This document shows positions 27,159-38,340 of a DNA stretch of 64,000 nt, piece after piece. Position numbers and translations under genes: made by a program. Position 1 is the stretch's first letter, and every line of letters begins with the position of its first letter. The notes beneath the pieces were generated by a model. It ran no database searches. It was not told the origin of the DNA and was given only the letters and a program-made list of their open reading frames with translations. This stretch comes from an uncultured Acetobacteraceae bacterium (GTDB lineage Bacteria > Pseudomonadota > Alphaproteobacteria > Acetobacterales > Acetobacteraceae), in contig CAIXDS010000258.1 of NCBI GenBank assembly GCA_903918195.1, positions 62,001 through 126,000 of the forward strand, written 5' to 3'.

Positions 27159-28598
27159 ATGCCGACCGCCCAGGTCTTCTCGTTTTTTCGGCAACCGGCG
27201 CCGCGTGACTGGTCGCCGCAGGACATTGCGGAATTCTACCGGGTCGAATCCGTCCTGATCCAGGCGGGCCTGCGGGTGGTGAGCGCGCGTGGGCTGAGCG
27301 ATGAGGGCGATCCGTGGTTTGTGTTCTGCCGCGCGGAAGATGACGAGGTCATCGTCCATTTTGCCCGCATCGACGGCTGCTATGTCATCAGTGCTCCGGC
27401 GTACTGCAGCAACGCCGTTGGCCGGGATTTCCGCAGCCTCGTGCGCGGCCTGATCGAAAACCATCCGATGCTGCAATTGCGGCCGCGCGGCGACAATCTG
27501 TACCTGCACCCCTCGGCTTTGCTCGTCGTGCTGGTTGCCACCGCGCTGTTCAAGCTCAGCCCTGCCGCGGCGGCGGCACCGGCGACGCAGGATAGCGCGG
27601 ATACGACCGCCGGGAGGTTCCTCCGGAGCGGCGGGCCGGCTGCCATGCCGGCACCGAGCCTGGCACCGCTGTCCGAGGCGGAACAGGGGACGTTGATCCT
27701 GGCGGCGATCAACGGGGCGCTCACCCTGACGGTGGTGGCCGAGCCGGTCACCGGTGTCATGTCCGCTGCCGCCCATATGCCGGAAGTTGCCGGGCCGTTT
27801 TACGCGACGGTCGTCGATACCTCGCCCGTGGAGACGTTTCACAGCGCGATGACTATCGGCACTGGCAGTGTGACGCCTCTGCCTCTGCAACACGAGTCAG
27901 CCGCTGTCGTGATGCAGGCAGACTTGACCAACCAGCCATTGACCTTCGCGGTGCTGCCGGCGGAGGCGGCCACGGTGGCCGGACCGGTCACTGCTCCGCC
28001 GCCGCTGCTTCCCGTCGTGGCGGTCGATCCCGAGGTCGGGTCCGGGGGTGGGGGCGGGGTCACATATGTATCGCTGTCCGGGCTCCCCGATATTTCCTCG
28101 GCGGACAAAGCCTTGCTGCAGACGCTGGGCCTGACCGGCGATGTGACCTACCTGAACGGGCTGCCGCCGGTCTTTTCCAACGCTGTCAAGACGGGTTCCC
28201 ATACCGTGGTTCATGCCGCCGCCGCGGCGGAGATCTCGCATGCCGCGGCAGAGACTTCGCCGAGCCCGGCGAACAACGTGACAACGCCTGTTCCGAGTGT
28301 GACGCCAGAGCCCGTCGCCACCGAAACCCCAGCGACGCACAGCGCCGCGCCCGCGACGGCGCCCGCCGCAGCGGTGCCCGATATGTCCGCGGTGATCGCC
28401 GCCGTGATGCAATTCCAGGCGGTTGAGATTCACCCGGTCGTCCTGATCACGGCGCATGCCGCCATCTTCTATGACGCGGCAGCCGTCACCACGCAGCCGG
28501 GCGCCGTCCAGTCCATAACCTACGATTTCGGGGATGGCTTCTCCATCAGCCTGGTCGGTCTTCCCGCGGAATTGGCGCATGGCGTCGTGCATGTGTGA
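27159..28598 (+). CDS. Unknown protein: conserved N-terminal domain, membrane segment and Ala/Pro-rich tail
   Basis: A 479-residue protein I do not recognise. Residues about 1-110 look like a folded cytoplasmic domain (DIAEFYRVESVLIQAGLRVV, PWFVFCRAEDDEVIVHFARI, GCYVISAPAY). A single hydrophobic segment follows (SALLVVLVATALFKLS, about 118-135). The remainder is long, low in charge, and rich in Ala, Pro, Val and Thr, and ends in a more ordered stretch with YDFGDGFSISLVGLPAEL. It has no cleavable signal peptide. It lies between an XRE regulator and the second type I exporter operon. It could be a membrane-tethered sensor, an anti-regulator partner of the XRE protein, or a secretion-linked protein; none of these is proven. 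Confidence 0.7.
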   Translation: MPTAQVFSFFRQPAPRDWSPQDIAEFYRVESVLIQAGLRVVSARGLSDEGDPWFVFCRAEDDEVIVHFARIDGCYVISAPAYCSNAVGRDFRSLVRGLIENHPMLQLRPRGDNLYLHPSALLVVLVATALFKLSPAAAAAPATQDSADTTAGRFLRSGGPAAMPAPSLAPLSEAEQGTLILAAINGALTLTVVAEPVTGVMSAAAHMPEVAGPFYATVVDTSPVETFHSAMTIGTGSVTPLPLQHESAAVVMQADLTNQPLTFAVLPAEAATVAGPVTAPPPLLPVVAVDPEVGSGGGGGVTYVSLSGLPDISSADKALLQTLGLTGDVTYLNGLPPVFSNAVKTGSHTVVHAAAAAEISHAAAETSPSPANNVTTPVPSVTPEPVATETPATHSAAPATAPAAAVPDMSAVIAAVMQFQAVEIHPVVLITAHAAIFYDAAAVTTQPGAVQSITYDFGDGFSISLVGLPAELAHGVVHV

Positions 28599-28752
28599 TA
28601 AAATTAACCCGCAGTCGATGCGGTGAACGCCTGCTGTCGCATCGCGGCAGCAATACCGAAGCACCATCCGTACTCCGGTGCGTGCCAGAGTGCCGTGAGG
28701 AATAACTTGAAGAATCAAGACGTTGATCTCATGGCCGCGGGAAACAGTGCAG

Positions 28753-30567
28753 ATGGCGTCCGTGGGACGCGCCGCTAGGGATACCTCCGGGTTGACGCCC
28801 CTGGCGGCCGGCCTGAGCGCCATCCGGCCGATGCTTGCCAGCGTGGTGGTCTTCAGCATCGGCATCAACGTCCTGATGTTCGTCAGCCCGCTCTACATGC
28901 TGCAGATCTACGACCGGGTGCTGACCGGCCGCAGCGAAGGCACGCTGATCACGATCACCATCATCGCGGGCGTGCTGCTGGCGGTGTACGGCCTGCTGGA
29001 GATGGTCCGGACCCGTGTGCTGGTCCGTGCCGGGGTACTGTTCGACGACAAGATCGCCCAGCCGGCATTCAACGCCGTGCATTGCGGCATCCTCCGCAAG
29101 CCGGAGGCCGGCCTGGTCCAGAGCCTGCGCGATGTGGACACGCTGCGGGAGTTCCTGACCGGTGCGGGGCTGATCGCTTTTTGCGACGCCCCATGGTTTC
29201 CGGTGTTTGTCTTCGCCGCCTTCCTGCTGCATCCGTGGTACGGCTGGATCGCGATTATCGGCAGCCTGGTGATCTGGTCGCTGACGCTGCTGAACGAGGT
29301 GCTGACGAAACGCGATCTGACGGAGGCCTCCAGCGCCAGCCGGGAGGCCGCGCAGCAGGCCGCCACGACGTTCCGCAATGTCGAAGTGCTGCAGGCGATG
29401 GGAATGCTGGCAGCACTCCGCTCGATCTGGTCAGGCCGGCACCTGCGCCACCTGGGCTGGCAGGCCCGCGCCAGCGATCGTGCCGGAACGCTCATTGCCG
29501 GCACCAAGTTCTTCCGCATGTTCCTGCAGATCATCATCCTGGGCACGGGCGGGTATCTGGCCATCCAACGGGAAATCTCACCCGGCGGCATCATTGCCGG
29601 CTCCATCCTGATCGGCCGCGCCTTGCAGCCGATGGAATCGGCGATCGGTCATTGGAAGGGCTTCGTGGCTGCACGGGGAGCGCTCAAACGGCTGCGGACC
29701 CTGTTCGATCTGGCCGGACCCAAGGAGGCGCGCATGTCGCTGCCGCGCCCGCAGGGAGCGGTGAGCGTGGAAGGCGTCGTGGCCGGTGCGCCGGGCGGCC
29801 GCGAGGCGATCCTGCGCGGCGTTACCTTCGCCGTGGCGCCGGGCGAGGTGTTGTGCGTCGTCGGTCCCAGTGGCGCCGGCAAGACCTCGCTGGCGCGCGT
29901 CCTGGTTGGCATCTGGCCGGTCGGCGCCGGTGCCATCCGCCTGGATGGCTATGACCTGAAGCAGTGGGATCCGCAGGAGCTTGGCCAGTATATCGGCTAC
30001 CTGCCGCAGGACGTGGAACTGTTCGCCGGCACGGCGGCCCAGAATATCGGCCGGTTCCACGACGATATCGATGCCGCGCGGGTGATTGCCGCCGCCGAGA
30101 TGGCCGGTTGCCACGAGTTGATCCAGCACCTGGACGATGGCTACAACACCCAGATCGGCGAGGGCGGCCACGCCTTGTCGGGTGGCCAGCGCCAGCGCGT
30201 GGCGCTGGCCCGGGCGCTGTACGGCAATCCCAGCCTGGTCGTGCTGGACGAACCCAATTCCAACCTGGACGCCGCCGGCGAAGATGCGCTGACGCAGGCC
30301 ATCCAGACGCTGAAGGCGCGCGGCACGACCGTGGTGCTGGTCACGCACAAGATCAACATCCTGGCCATCACCGACAGGATACTCGTGATGGGCGGCGGCA
30401 CCGTCCAGGCCTGCGGCCAGCGTGACGAGATCCTCGGCCGGCTGATCAGCCCCAGCGTCGTGCCGTCTGCCGGCCAGCCGGCCGCAGCGCCTGCCCACCC
30501 GGGTCCGGCCGCCGCGAGTCCGGCCGCCAAAGTGGTCGGGCATATTGCGTCGGGGACAGGCCGGTGA
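28753..30567 (+). CDS. Type I secretion ABC exporter (PrtD/HlyB-like), second copy
   Basis: A 604-residue ABC exporter: membrane domain (about 35-310, with VVVFSIGINVLMFVSPLYML and ISPGGIIAGSILIGRALQP), then ATPase with Walker A GPSGAGKTS (371-379), signature LSGGQRQRVALARALYG and Walker B LVVLDEPNSNLD. The start is set at the ATG at 28753; the frame begins at a TTG at 28723. It is clearly related to the first exporter but diverged, so the two probably carry different cargo. It is followed by its own adaptor. No RTX-like substrate is adjacent. Confidence 0.93.
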   Translation: MASVGRAARDTSGLTPLAAGLSAIRPMLASVVVFSIGINVLMFVSPLYMLQIYDRVLTGRSEGTLITITIIAGVLLAVYGLLEMVRTRVLVRAGVLFDDKIAQPAFNAVHCGILRKPEAGLVQSLRDVDTLREFLTGAGLIAFCDAPWFPVFVFAAFLLHPWYGWIAIIGSLVIWSLTLLNEVLTKRDLTEASSASREAAQQAATTFRNVEVLQAMGMLAALRSIWSGRHLRHLGWQARASDRAGTLIAGTKFFRMFLQIIILGTGGYLAIQREISPGGIIAGSILIGRALQPMESAIGHWKGFVAARGALKRLRTLFDLAGPKEARMSLPRPQGAVSVEGVVAGAPGGREAILRGVTFAVAPGEVLCVVGPSGAGKTSLARVLVGIWPVGAGAIRLDGYDLKQWDPQELGQYIGYLPQDVELFAGTAAQNIGRFHDDIDAARVIAAAEMAGCHELIQHLDDGYNTQIGEGGHALSGGQRQRVALARALYGNPSLVVLDEPNSNLDAAGEDALTQAIQTLKARGTTVVLVTHKINILAITDRILVMGGGTVQACGQRDEILGRLISPSVVPSAGQPAAAPAHPGPAAASPAAKVVGHIASGTGR

Positions 30568-30575
30568 GCATCGCC

Positions 30576-31877
30576 ATGTCCGATGCTCCCCCGGTCAGCG
30601 ACTGGCGTCGCTCGGCGCGGTTTGGCTATGCGGTCATCTTTCTCACCTTCGTTGTGGGAGGCGCCTGGGCCGCGGTTGCCAAGATCAACAGTGCGGTGGT
30701 GGCACCGGCGTTCGTCGCCATAGAAACCGAGAGCAAGATCGTTCAGCACCTGGAAGGCGGCATCATCGGCGAAATCCTGGTGGCGGAAAACCAGCATGTC
30801 GAGCAAGGCCAGGTTGTGCTGCGGCTGAGCGATGTGCAGCCCAAGGCCACGATGACCTCGGTGCAGAACCAGCTTCTCGCGGCCATCGTTCAGGAAGCGC
30901 GGCTGGTCGCCGAACGGGACGAGAAGTCCACGATCGATTTTCCGGTCGAGATCCGCGAACGGCTCAAGGACCCGGTCGTGGCGAATGTCGTCAGTGATCA
31001 GCAGGCGACGTTCCAGGATCGGCAACGTTCGCTGTACGGCCAGATCAGCGTGCTCAAGTCACGCATCCAGGGGCTGGAGACCGAGATCAGGGGGCTCGCG
31101 ATCGAAGAGGATTCGACCCGCAGGCAGGTCGCCTATATCGAACAGGAACTGGTCGGGCTGCATGAACTCCTGAGCCGGCATCTTGTGCCGCTTCCGCGCG
31201 TGCTGGAGGCGGAACGTGAGCGGACCCGGCTGGAAGGGGTGATCGGGCGCCAGATCGCCGATCAGGCAAAGGCGCGCAACACGATCGGCGAAACCCGGCT
31301 GAACATCGAGGAGCTGCGTCACAAGTTCCAGGAGGAGACGGCGGCGGGAATCCTCGATATTCGCCAGAAGATCGCCGATCTGCGCGAGAAGCTGTCGGTT
31401 TCCGGCGATGTCATGCACCGGGTCGAGATCCGCGCCCCGGTATCGGGCCATGTGCAGGACCTCAAGGTTCATAGCCTCGGCCAGGTGATCCGCCCCGGCG
31501 AGGCGCTGATGGAAGTCGTGCCGGATGAGGAGAGGCTCGTCATCCATGCGAATTTCGCCCCCAACGACATTGATCGCATCCGTCAGGCATCGAAGATCGA
31601 AGTGCGCTTTCCCGCGTTCCATGCGCGCACGACCCCGGTGATCCTTGGCGAACTTGCCTCGGTTTCGGCCGACCGGCTGACCGACGAGGCGACGCATCAG
31701 CCGTACTATCTTGGCCTGGTGTCGGTGAACAAGCTGGACATCCCGGAGGAGCTGCGTGGCCGGCTGCGCGCCGGCATGCCAGCCGAGGTGATTGCGCCAT
31801 TGGCTGATCGCAGCGTGCTGAGCTATCTGATTTCGCCGCTCCGGGAAGCGTGGCACAAGTCGCTGCGCGAGGAATAG
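30576..31877 (+). CDS. Type I secretion membrane fusion protein (HlyD family), second copy
   Basis: A 433-residue adaptor with an N-terminal membrane segment (FGYAVIFLTFVVGGAWAAVA), a lipoyl half (IVQHLEGGIIGEILVAENQH), a coiled coil (about 95-285), the second lipoyl half (VEIRAPVSGHVQDLKVHSLG) and a barrel domain. GGTGAG lies seven bases before the ATG at 30576; a GTG at 30564 overlapping the exporter stop gives four more residues. It pairs with the exporter just upstream and with an outer-membrane channel encoded elsewhere. Confidence 0.93.
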   Translation: MSDAPPVSDWRRSARFGYAVIFLTFVVGGAWAAVAKINSAVVAPAFVAIETESKIVQHLEGGIIGEILVAENQHVEQGQVVLRLSDVQPKATMTSVQNQLLAAIVQEARLVAERDEKSTIDFPVEIRERLKDPVVANVVSDQQATFQDRQRSLYGQISVLKSRIQGLETEIRGLAIEEDSTRRQVAYIEQELVGLHELLSRHLVPLPRVLEAERERTRLEGVIGRQIADQAKARNTIGETRLNIEELRHKFQEETAAGILDIRQKIADLREKLSVSGDVMHRVEIRAPVSGHVQDLKVHSLGQVIRPGEALMEVVPDEERLVIHANFAPNDIDRIRQASKIEVRFPAFHARTTPVILGELASVSADRLTDEATHQPYYLGLVSVNKLDIPEELRGRLRAGMPAEVIAPLADRSVLSYLISPLREAWHKSLREE

Positions 31878-31881
31878 GGGT

Positions 31882-31950
31882 CCAGGGGCCAAAGGCCCCT
31901 GGTGGGGTGCAGGGGCGAAGCCCTGCCGGGGTCCGGGGCTGCGCCCCGGC
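31882..31950. repeat. GC-rich palindromic intergenic repeat, copy C
   Basis: Three hairpins in a row right after the adaptor stop: CCAGGGGCC-AAA-GGCCCCTGG (31882-31902), GCAGGGGC-GAA-GCCCTGC (from 31909), and CCGGGGC-TGC-GCCCCGG (to about 31948). Each is separated by GTGGGGT or GGGGT. It may also serve as a transcription stop for the secretion operon. Confidence 0.6.
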
Positions 31951-32073
31951 GATGTTTCTGGCCAATTCTGACGTCCCCGTCGCTGTCCGCAGGTGGAATT
32001 TCACCGGTGACCGTCATGAGGATGCTGTGCTACGATTATAAATGTGCAACAACCCATATGGTGGAGTAAGTCA

Positions 32074-32541
32074 ATGAGGACAGGTTTTGCTAAATATCTC
32101 GTCGGCGCTTCTGTGTGTCTGATTGGCTTCATTGGCATCGCACAAGCCAACGAGTGTTCCAACAAAAAAGAAATAACTGTCCTGTTTGATAAATGGAATG
32201 AATCTTTGCAGACAGGCAACCCTGAAGCCGTTGTTGAGCTGTATTCAGAGGATGCGGTTCTTCTTCCGACAGTATCAAATAAGGTTCGCGCTGATCACGA
32301 AGCCATTGCCGATTATTTTCATCACTTTCTTGAGTTGCATCCGAAGGGAACCCTGAACGAGGTTCATTTGGCGTGCTTCGGCAATATCGCCATCAACGAA
32401 GGTATTTATACGTTCGACATCGTTCAGGACGGAAAGCCTGGAAAAGTTCAAGCCAGGTATTCGTTCGTTTACCATAATGAAGATGGCGAATGGAAGATCG
32501 TCAGCCATCATTCCTCAAAGATGCCGGAACCCGTGAAGTAA
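32074..32541 (+). CDS. Secreted SnoaL-like (DUF4440/SgcJ-type) protein
   Basis: A 155-residue protein with a signal peptide (MRTGFAKYLVGASV... AQANE) and one small alpha+beta domain of the NTF2/SnoaL fold: FDKWNESLQTGNPEAVVELY, SEDAVLLPT, ADYFHHFLELHP, YSFVYHNEDGEWKIVSHHSS. This pattern is typical of the SgcJ/EcaC and CaMKII-association-domain families, whose members bind small ligands or lack a known activity. GGAG at 32063-32066 sets the ATG at 32074. Base composition is unlike its neighbours: the 60 bases at 32161-32220 contain only 20 G or C. It stands alone, so recent transfer is likely. Confidence 0.8.
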   Translation: MRTGFAKYLVGASVCLIGFIGIAQANECSNKKEITVLFDKWNESLQTGNPEAVVELYSEDAVLLPTVSNKVRADHEAIADYFHHFLELHPKGTLNEVHLACFGNIAINEGIYTFDIVQDGKPGKVQARYSFVYHNEDGEWKIVSHHSSKMPEPVK

Positions 32542-32833
32542 ATTACCTATCGGTGATAGGGGCTGCCGAGGCACTGCGCCGATAAGATCTTCGGCACAGG
32601 TTAAGGCGGTCCCACATCAGCGTGTGACCCATAACAGCGTTCAGCACGAACCGGCTGTACTCTCCGCGCCAGCTCGACCCTGCGCGACGGAAGATGCACG
32701 ACGGAAGACGGGGACGTTCTCCAGCTCTTAACCCGGCAAGCCTAGGGTTTTGCCTTCGTGCAACACAAGCGGTCGAACCGTTGCGTGCAACATCCGGCGG
32801 CGCGCGGCCAGACCTTGCCGGAGGATACCGCCC

Positions 32834-33868
32834 ATGCGCCTGACCCGTCGCGCCACCGGTCGTGCCGCGCTCGCCGGCCTGCTCGCTGCCCCCGCGCTGC
32901 TGCGCCCCGGCAGCCTGCGGGCCGCCCCCACCGTGCTCAGGATCAGCCACCAGTTCCCGGGCGGCAGCATCGAGCAGGGCGATTTCCGCGATTGCCTGGT
33001 GCGCCGCTTCGCCGTCGCCGTACAGCAGCGCACCAACGGCGCGCTGGCGTTCGAGATCTATCCCGCTTCGTCGCTGCTGAAGACGGTGGCGCAGTTCTCC
33101 GCGCTCCGCCGCGGCACGCTAGATTTCACCCTGTATCCGCTGGCCTATGCCGGCGGCGAGGTGGCCGAGGTCAATATCGGCCTGATGCCCTGTCTGGTCA
33201 CGACCTATCAGCAGGGCCTGGCGTGGAAGACGGCGGAGATCGGCCGGCACCTGACCGACATGCTGGAGAAGCGGGGGGTGAAGATCATCACCTGGGTCTG
33301 GCAATCTGGCGGCGTGGCCTCGCGCACCGGTGCGGTGGTGCGGCCGGATGACGTGAAGGGCCTGCAGATCCGTGGCGGCTCGCGCGAGATGGACCTGATG
33401 CTGAAGGCCGCCGGCGGGATTGTGTCCGCGGTGCCGTCGAACGAGATCTGCGCGGCCATGCAGGCCGGCGTGCTGGATGCGGCGGTGACCTCGTCCACCA
33501 GCCTGGTCAGCTTCCGGACGGAGCAGGTCAGCAAGGCCGTCACCTCCGGCATCAAGGGCAGCTTCTGGTTCATGTTCGAGCCGTTGCTGATGTCCAAATC
33601 GGTCTATGACGGCCTGCCGGCCGACCAGCAGAAGGCGATCACCGAGGTGGGCGCATCGCTGGAGGCCTTCGCGCTGGAGCAGGCGATGGCCGACGACATC
33701 GAACTGGCACGGGTGTTCGGCCGCGCCGGCGCCAAGGTGGCCGAGTTCGACGCGCCGGCGCTGCAGGAATGGAAGCAGATTGCGCGCGATACGGCCTGGA
33801 AGGATTTCGCCGCCCGCAGCCCCTCCTGCGCGGCGCTGCTGACGCTGGCCGAGCAGGTGCCTGCGTGA
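32834..33868 (+). CDS. TRAP transporter periplasmic binding protein (DctP family), orphan
   Basis: A 344-residue exported protein. GGAGGA eight bases before the ATG at 32834 fixes the start. The signal peptide (MRLTRRATGRAALAGLLAAP) has a twin-arginine, and the mature part follows the DctP plan: LRISHQFPGGSIEQGDF, FEIYPASSLLKTVAQFSALR, DDVKGLQIRGGSREMD, SNEICAAMQAGVLDA, FMFEPLLMSKSVYDGLP, FDAPALQEWK. TRAP binding proteins usually capture carboxylates. The two membrane subunits (DctQ, DctM) are not adjacent, so it must work with a transporter elsewhere. Next are the mutAB genes, so a C3/C4 acid is a plausible ligand, by inference only. Confidence 0.88.
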   Translation: MRLTRRATGRAALAGLLAAPALLRPGSLRAAPTVLRISHQFPGGSIEQGDFRDCLVRRFAVAVQQRTNGALAFEIYPASSLLKTVAQFSALRRGTLDFTLYPLAYAGGEVAEVNIGLMPCLVTTYQQGLAWKTAEIGRHLTDMLEKRGVKIITWVWQSGGVASRTGAVVRPDDVKGLQIRGGSREMDLMLKAAGGIVSAVPSNEICAAMQAGVLDAAVTSSTSLVSFRTEQVSKAVTSGIKGSFWFMFEPLLMSKSVYDGLPADQQKAITEVGASLEAFALEQAMADDIELARVFGRAGAKVAEFDAPALQEWKQIARDTAWKDFAARSPSCAALLTLAEQVPA

Positions 33869-34030
33869 GGGCACAGCATGGCTCTGAACCGCCAAAGCCG
33901 GGTGTCCTGAAACGCGTTTGACGCCGCCTTTCCCTTCCTATAGGGCCGGCCCCGGCGGGGATGCGTCCGTTTCGGACGATCGATCCGCCCGACCGGCCGC
34001 CCGACCGGGACTCTTAGGAGGGTCGAGATA

Positions 34031-36144
34031 GTGACGAACGCGTTTGAGCCTGGCCCGGATTTTCCGCCCGTCGATGCCGCCACCTGGCGCAAGGGTGTCG
34101 AAGCCGACCTGAAGGGGGCGCCCTTCGAGAAGCGGATGATTTCCAGGAGCTACGAAGGGATTGACCTGCAGCCTCTTTACACCGAGGCAATTTTCCCGAC
34201 CCGTCATGACCCCGCCGGGGTTCCCGGCTTCCCTCCGTTCGCCCGGGCGGCGTCGCCGCTGGGCAATGCGGTGCATGGCTGGGATATCCGCCAGCTGCCG
34301 GATCATCCCGATCCGGCACGCGCGAACGCGCAGATTCTCGACGACCTCGCCGGCGGCGGCAGCTCGGTGGCCCTGCGCCTCGATGCGGCTGCCCGCAACG
34401 GCCATGATGCGGATGACCCGCGCGGGGAGGACGCGCGCGCGCGCGACGGCGTCATGGTCTCCAGCACGGCCGATCTGGCGCAGGTGCTCGATCGCGTGCG
34501 GCTCGACGCCGCCGGGGTATGGCTGCAGGCCGGGGCGGCGTTCCTGCCGGCCGCGGCGCTGTATGTCGCGGCGGCCGAGGCCGGCGGCGTGGGCGGCGAC
34601 AAGCTGCGCGGTGGTTTCGGGGCCGATCCGCTCGGCACGCTGATGCACCAGGGCACGCTGCCGGTGCCGGTCGCGCGTGCGCTCGGCGACATGGCCGATC
34701 TGGCAGGCTGGACCGCTGCCCACGCGCCGCACATGACCGCGGTCGCGGTGGACACCGCGCCCTATCACGATGCCGGCGCCAGTTCCGTGCAGGACCTTGC
34801 CTTCCTGCTTGCCACCGGGGTGGAGTACCTGCGGGCGCTGACCGCGGCCGGGCTCGACGTGAATGCGGCCGCCGGGCAAATCCATTTCAGCATCAGCGTT
34901 GGCGCGCGCTTTTATCAGGCGATCGCCAAGCTGCGGGCGGCGCGGGTGCTCTGGGCGGCCGTGGTGGCGGCCAGCGGCGGCGCACCGGCGGCGCAGGTGC
35001 TGCGGATGCGCGTTGCCACCGGCCGGCGGGTGCTGACCACGCGCGGCCAGTCGATCAACATCCTGCGCAACACCGTCGCCGCCTATGCCGGCGCGGTCGC
35101 CAGCGCCGAGGCGATCACCACCGTGCCGTTCGATGCGCCCACCGGCATCAGCACCGACCAGAGCCGCCGCAATGCCCGCAACACCCAGCTCATCCTGGCC
35201 GAGGAATGCCATCTGGGCCGGGTGATCGATCCGGCCGGCGGGTCCTGGTATATCGAATGGTACACCAACGCTCTGGTTGAGCAGGGCTGGGCGCTGTTCC
35301 AGCAGATCGAGGCACAGGGCGGCATGATTGCCGCGCTGACCAGTGGCTGGGTGGCGGAGCAGATTGCCGCGGTCCAGGCCCGGCGGGCGCGTGACATCGC
35401 CAGCCGCAAGGTGCCGATCACCGGCGTCAGCGAACACCCCAGCGAGCACGAGTTGCACACCGAGCAGGAGGTGATCGACCGTTCGGCGCTGGGTCGCGCC
35501 GCGGCGCAGCGTCTGGCCGAGTGGCGCCGGGCGCACGCGCCGGGCGCGGCCCTCGCGGCCCTTGCGGCTTCCAAGGATGGGCGGACGGCAGGCGCCATCG
35601 CGGCGGCGCGGGAAGGCGCCACGCTGGGCGAGATCGCGGCGGCCCTGGTGCCGGCGGGCAGCGCGCCGGTTGCGGTGCCGCCGCTCGGCGTGCATCCCTA
35701 TGACGCGGCCTTCGTGGCATTGCGTGACGCCGCCGAGGCTTTCGCCGCCCGTCAGGGTCACCAGCCGCGCGTGTGGCTGGCCGGTGTCGGCAGCATCGCC
35801 GAACAGACGGGGCGGCGGATTTTTGCCGCGAATTTCTTCGCGGCGGGCGGCTTTGATGTACTTGCCAACGATGCCGCCGCCGATGTGGACGCGGCCGTTG
35901 CCGCCTTCGCGCAGAGCGGGGCACCGGTCGCGGTGATCTGCTCGACCGACAAGCGCTATCCTGCCGCGGTGCCCGAACTGGCACCGAAGCTGAAGGCGGC
36001 CGGCGCCCGCCACGTGGTGCTGGCCGGCAACCCCGGCGCGGCCGAGGCGGACTACCGGGCGGCGGGGGTTGACCTGTTCATCCATGTCCGCAGCGACGTC
36101 GTGGAAACCCTGTGGTCCCTGCTACGGGCCGAGGAGGCGGTCGC

Positions 36145-36148
<4 letters not shown>
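34031..36148 (+). CDS. mutA: Methylmalonyl-CoA mutase small subunit
   Basis: A 705-residue subunit of the B12-dependent mutase that interconverts succinyl-CoA and (R)-methylmalonyl-CoA. GGAGGG before the GTG at 34031 supports the start. The N-terminal barrel has [14 protein letters not shown], and later [36 protein letters not shown] and [16 protein letters not shown]. The C-terminal cobalamin-like domain (residues about 565-705) lacks the DxHxxG cobalt-binding motif, as is usual for the non-catalytic subunit. It overlaps mutB by four bases, so the two are made together. It is somewhat longer than many MutA proteins. Confidence 0.93.

Positions 36149-38332
<2,184 letters not shown>

Positions 38333-38340
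<8 letters not shown>

Noticed and set aside
31882-31950. GC-rich hairpin series considered as a CRISPR array or integron site
   Set aside because: Units are short self-complementary hairpins without equal spacers or cas or integrase genes; they fit REP-like repeats.
32543-32950. Minus-strand frame of 135 codons between the SnoaL-like and TRAP genes, considered as a transposase remnant
   Set aside because: No DDE or other transposase motif, no terminal repeats, and it overlaps the well-supported TRAP gene.
33938-36085. Open frame of 715 codons antisense to mutA
   Set aside because: Same GC-driven antisense effect; no domain.
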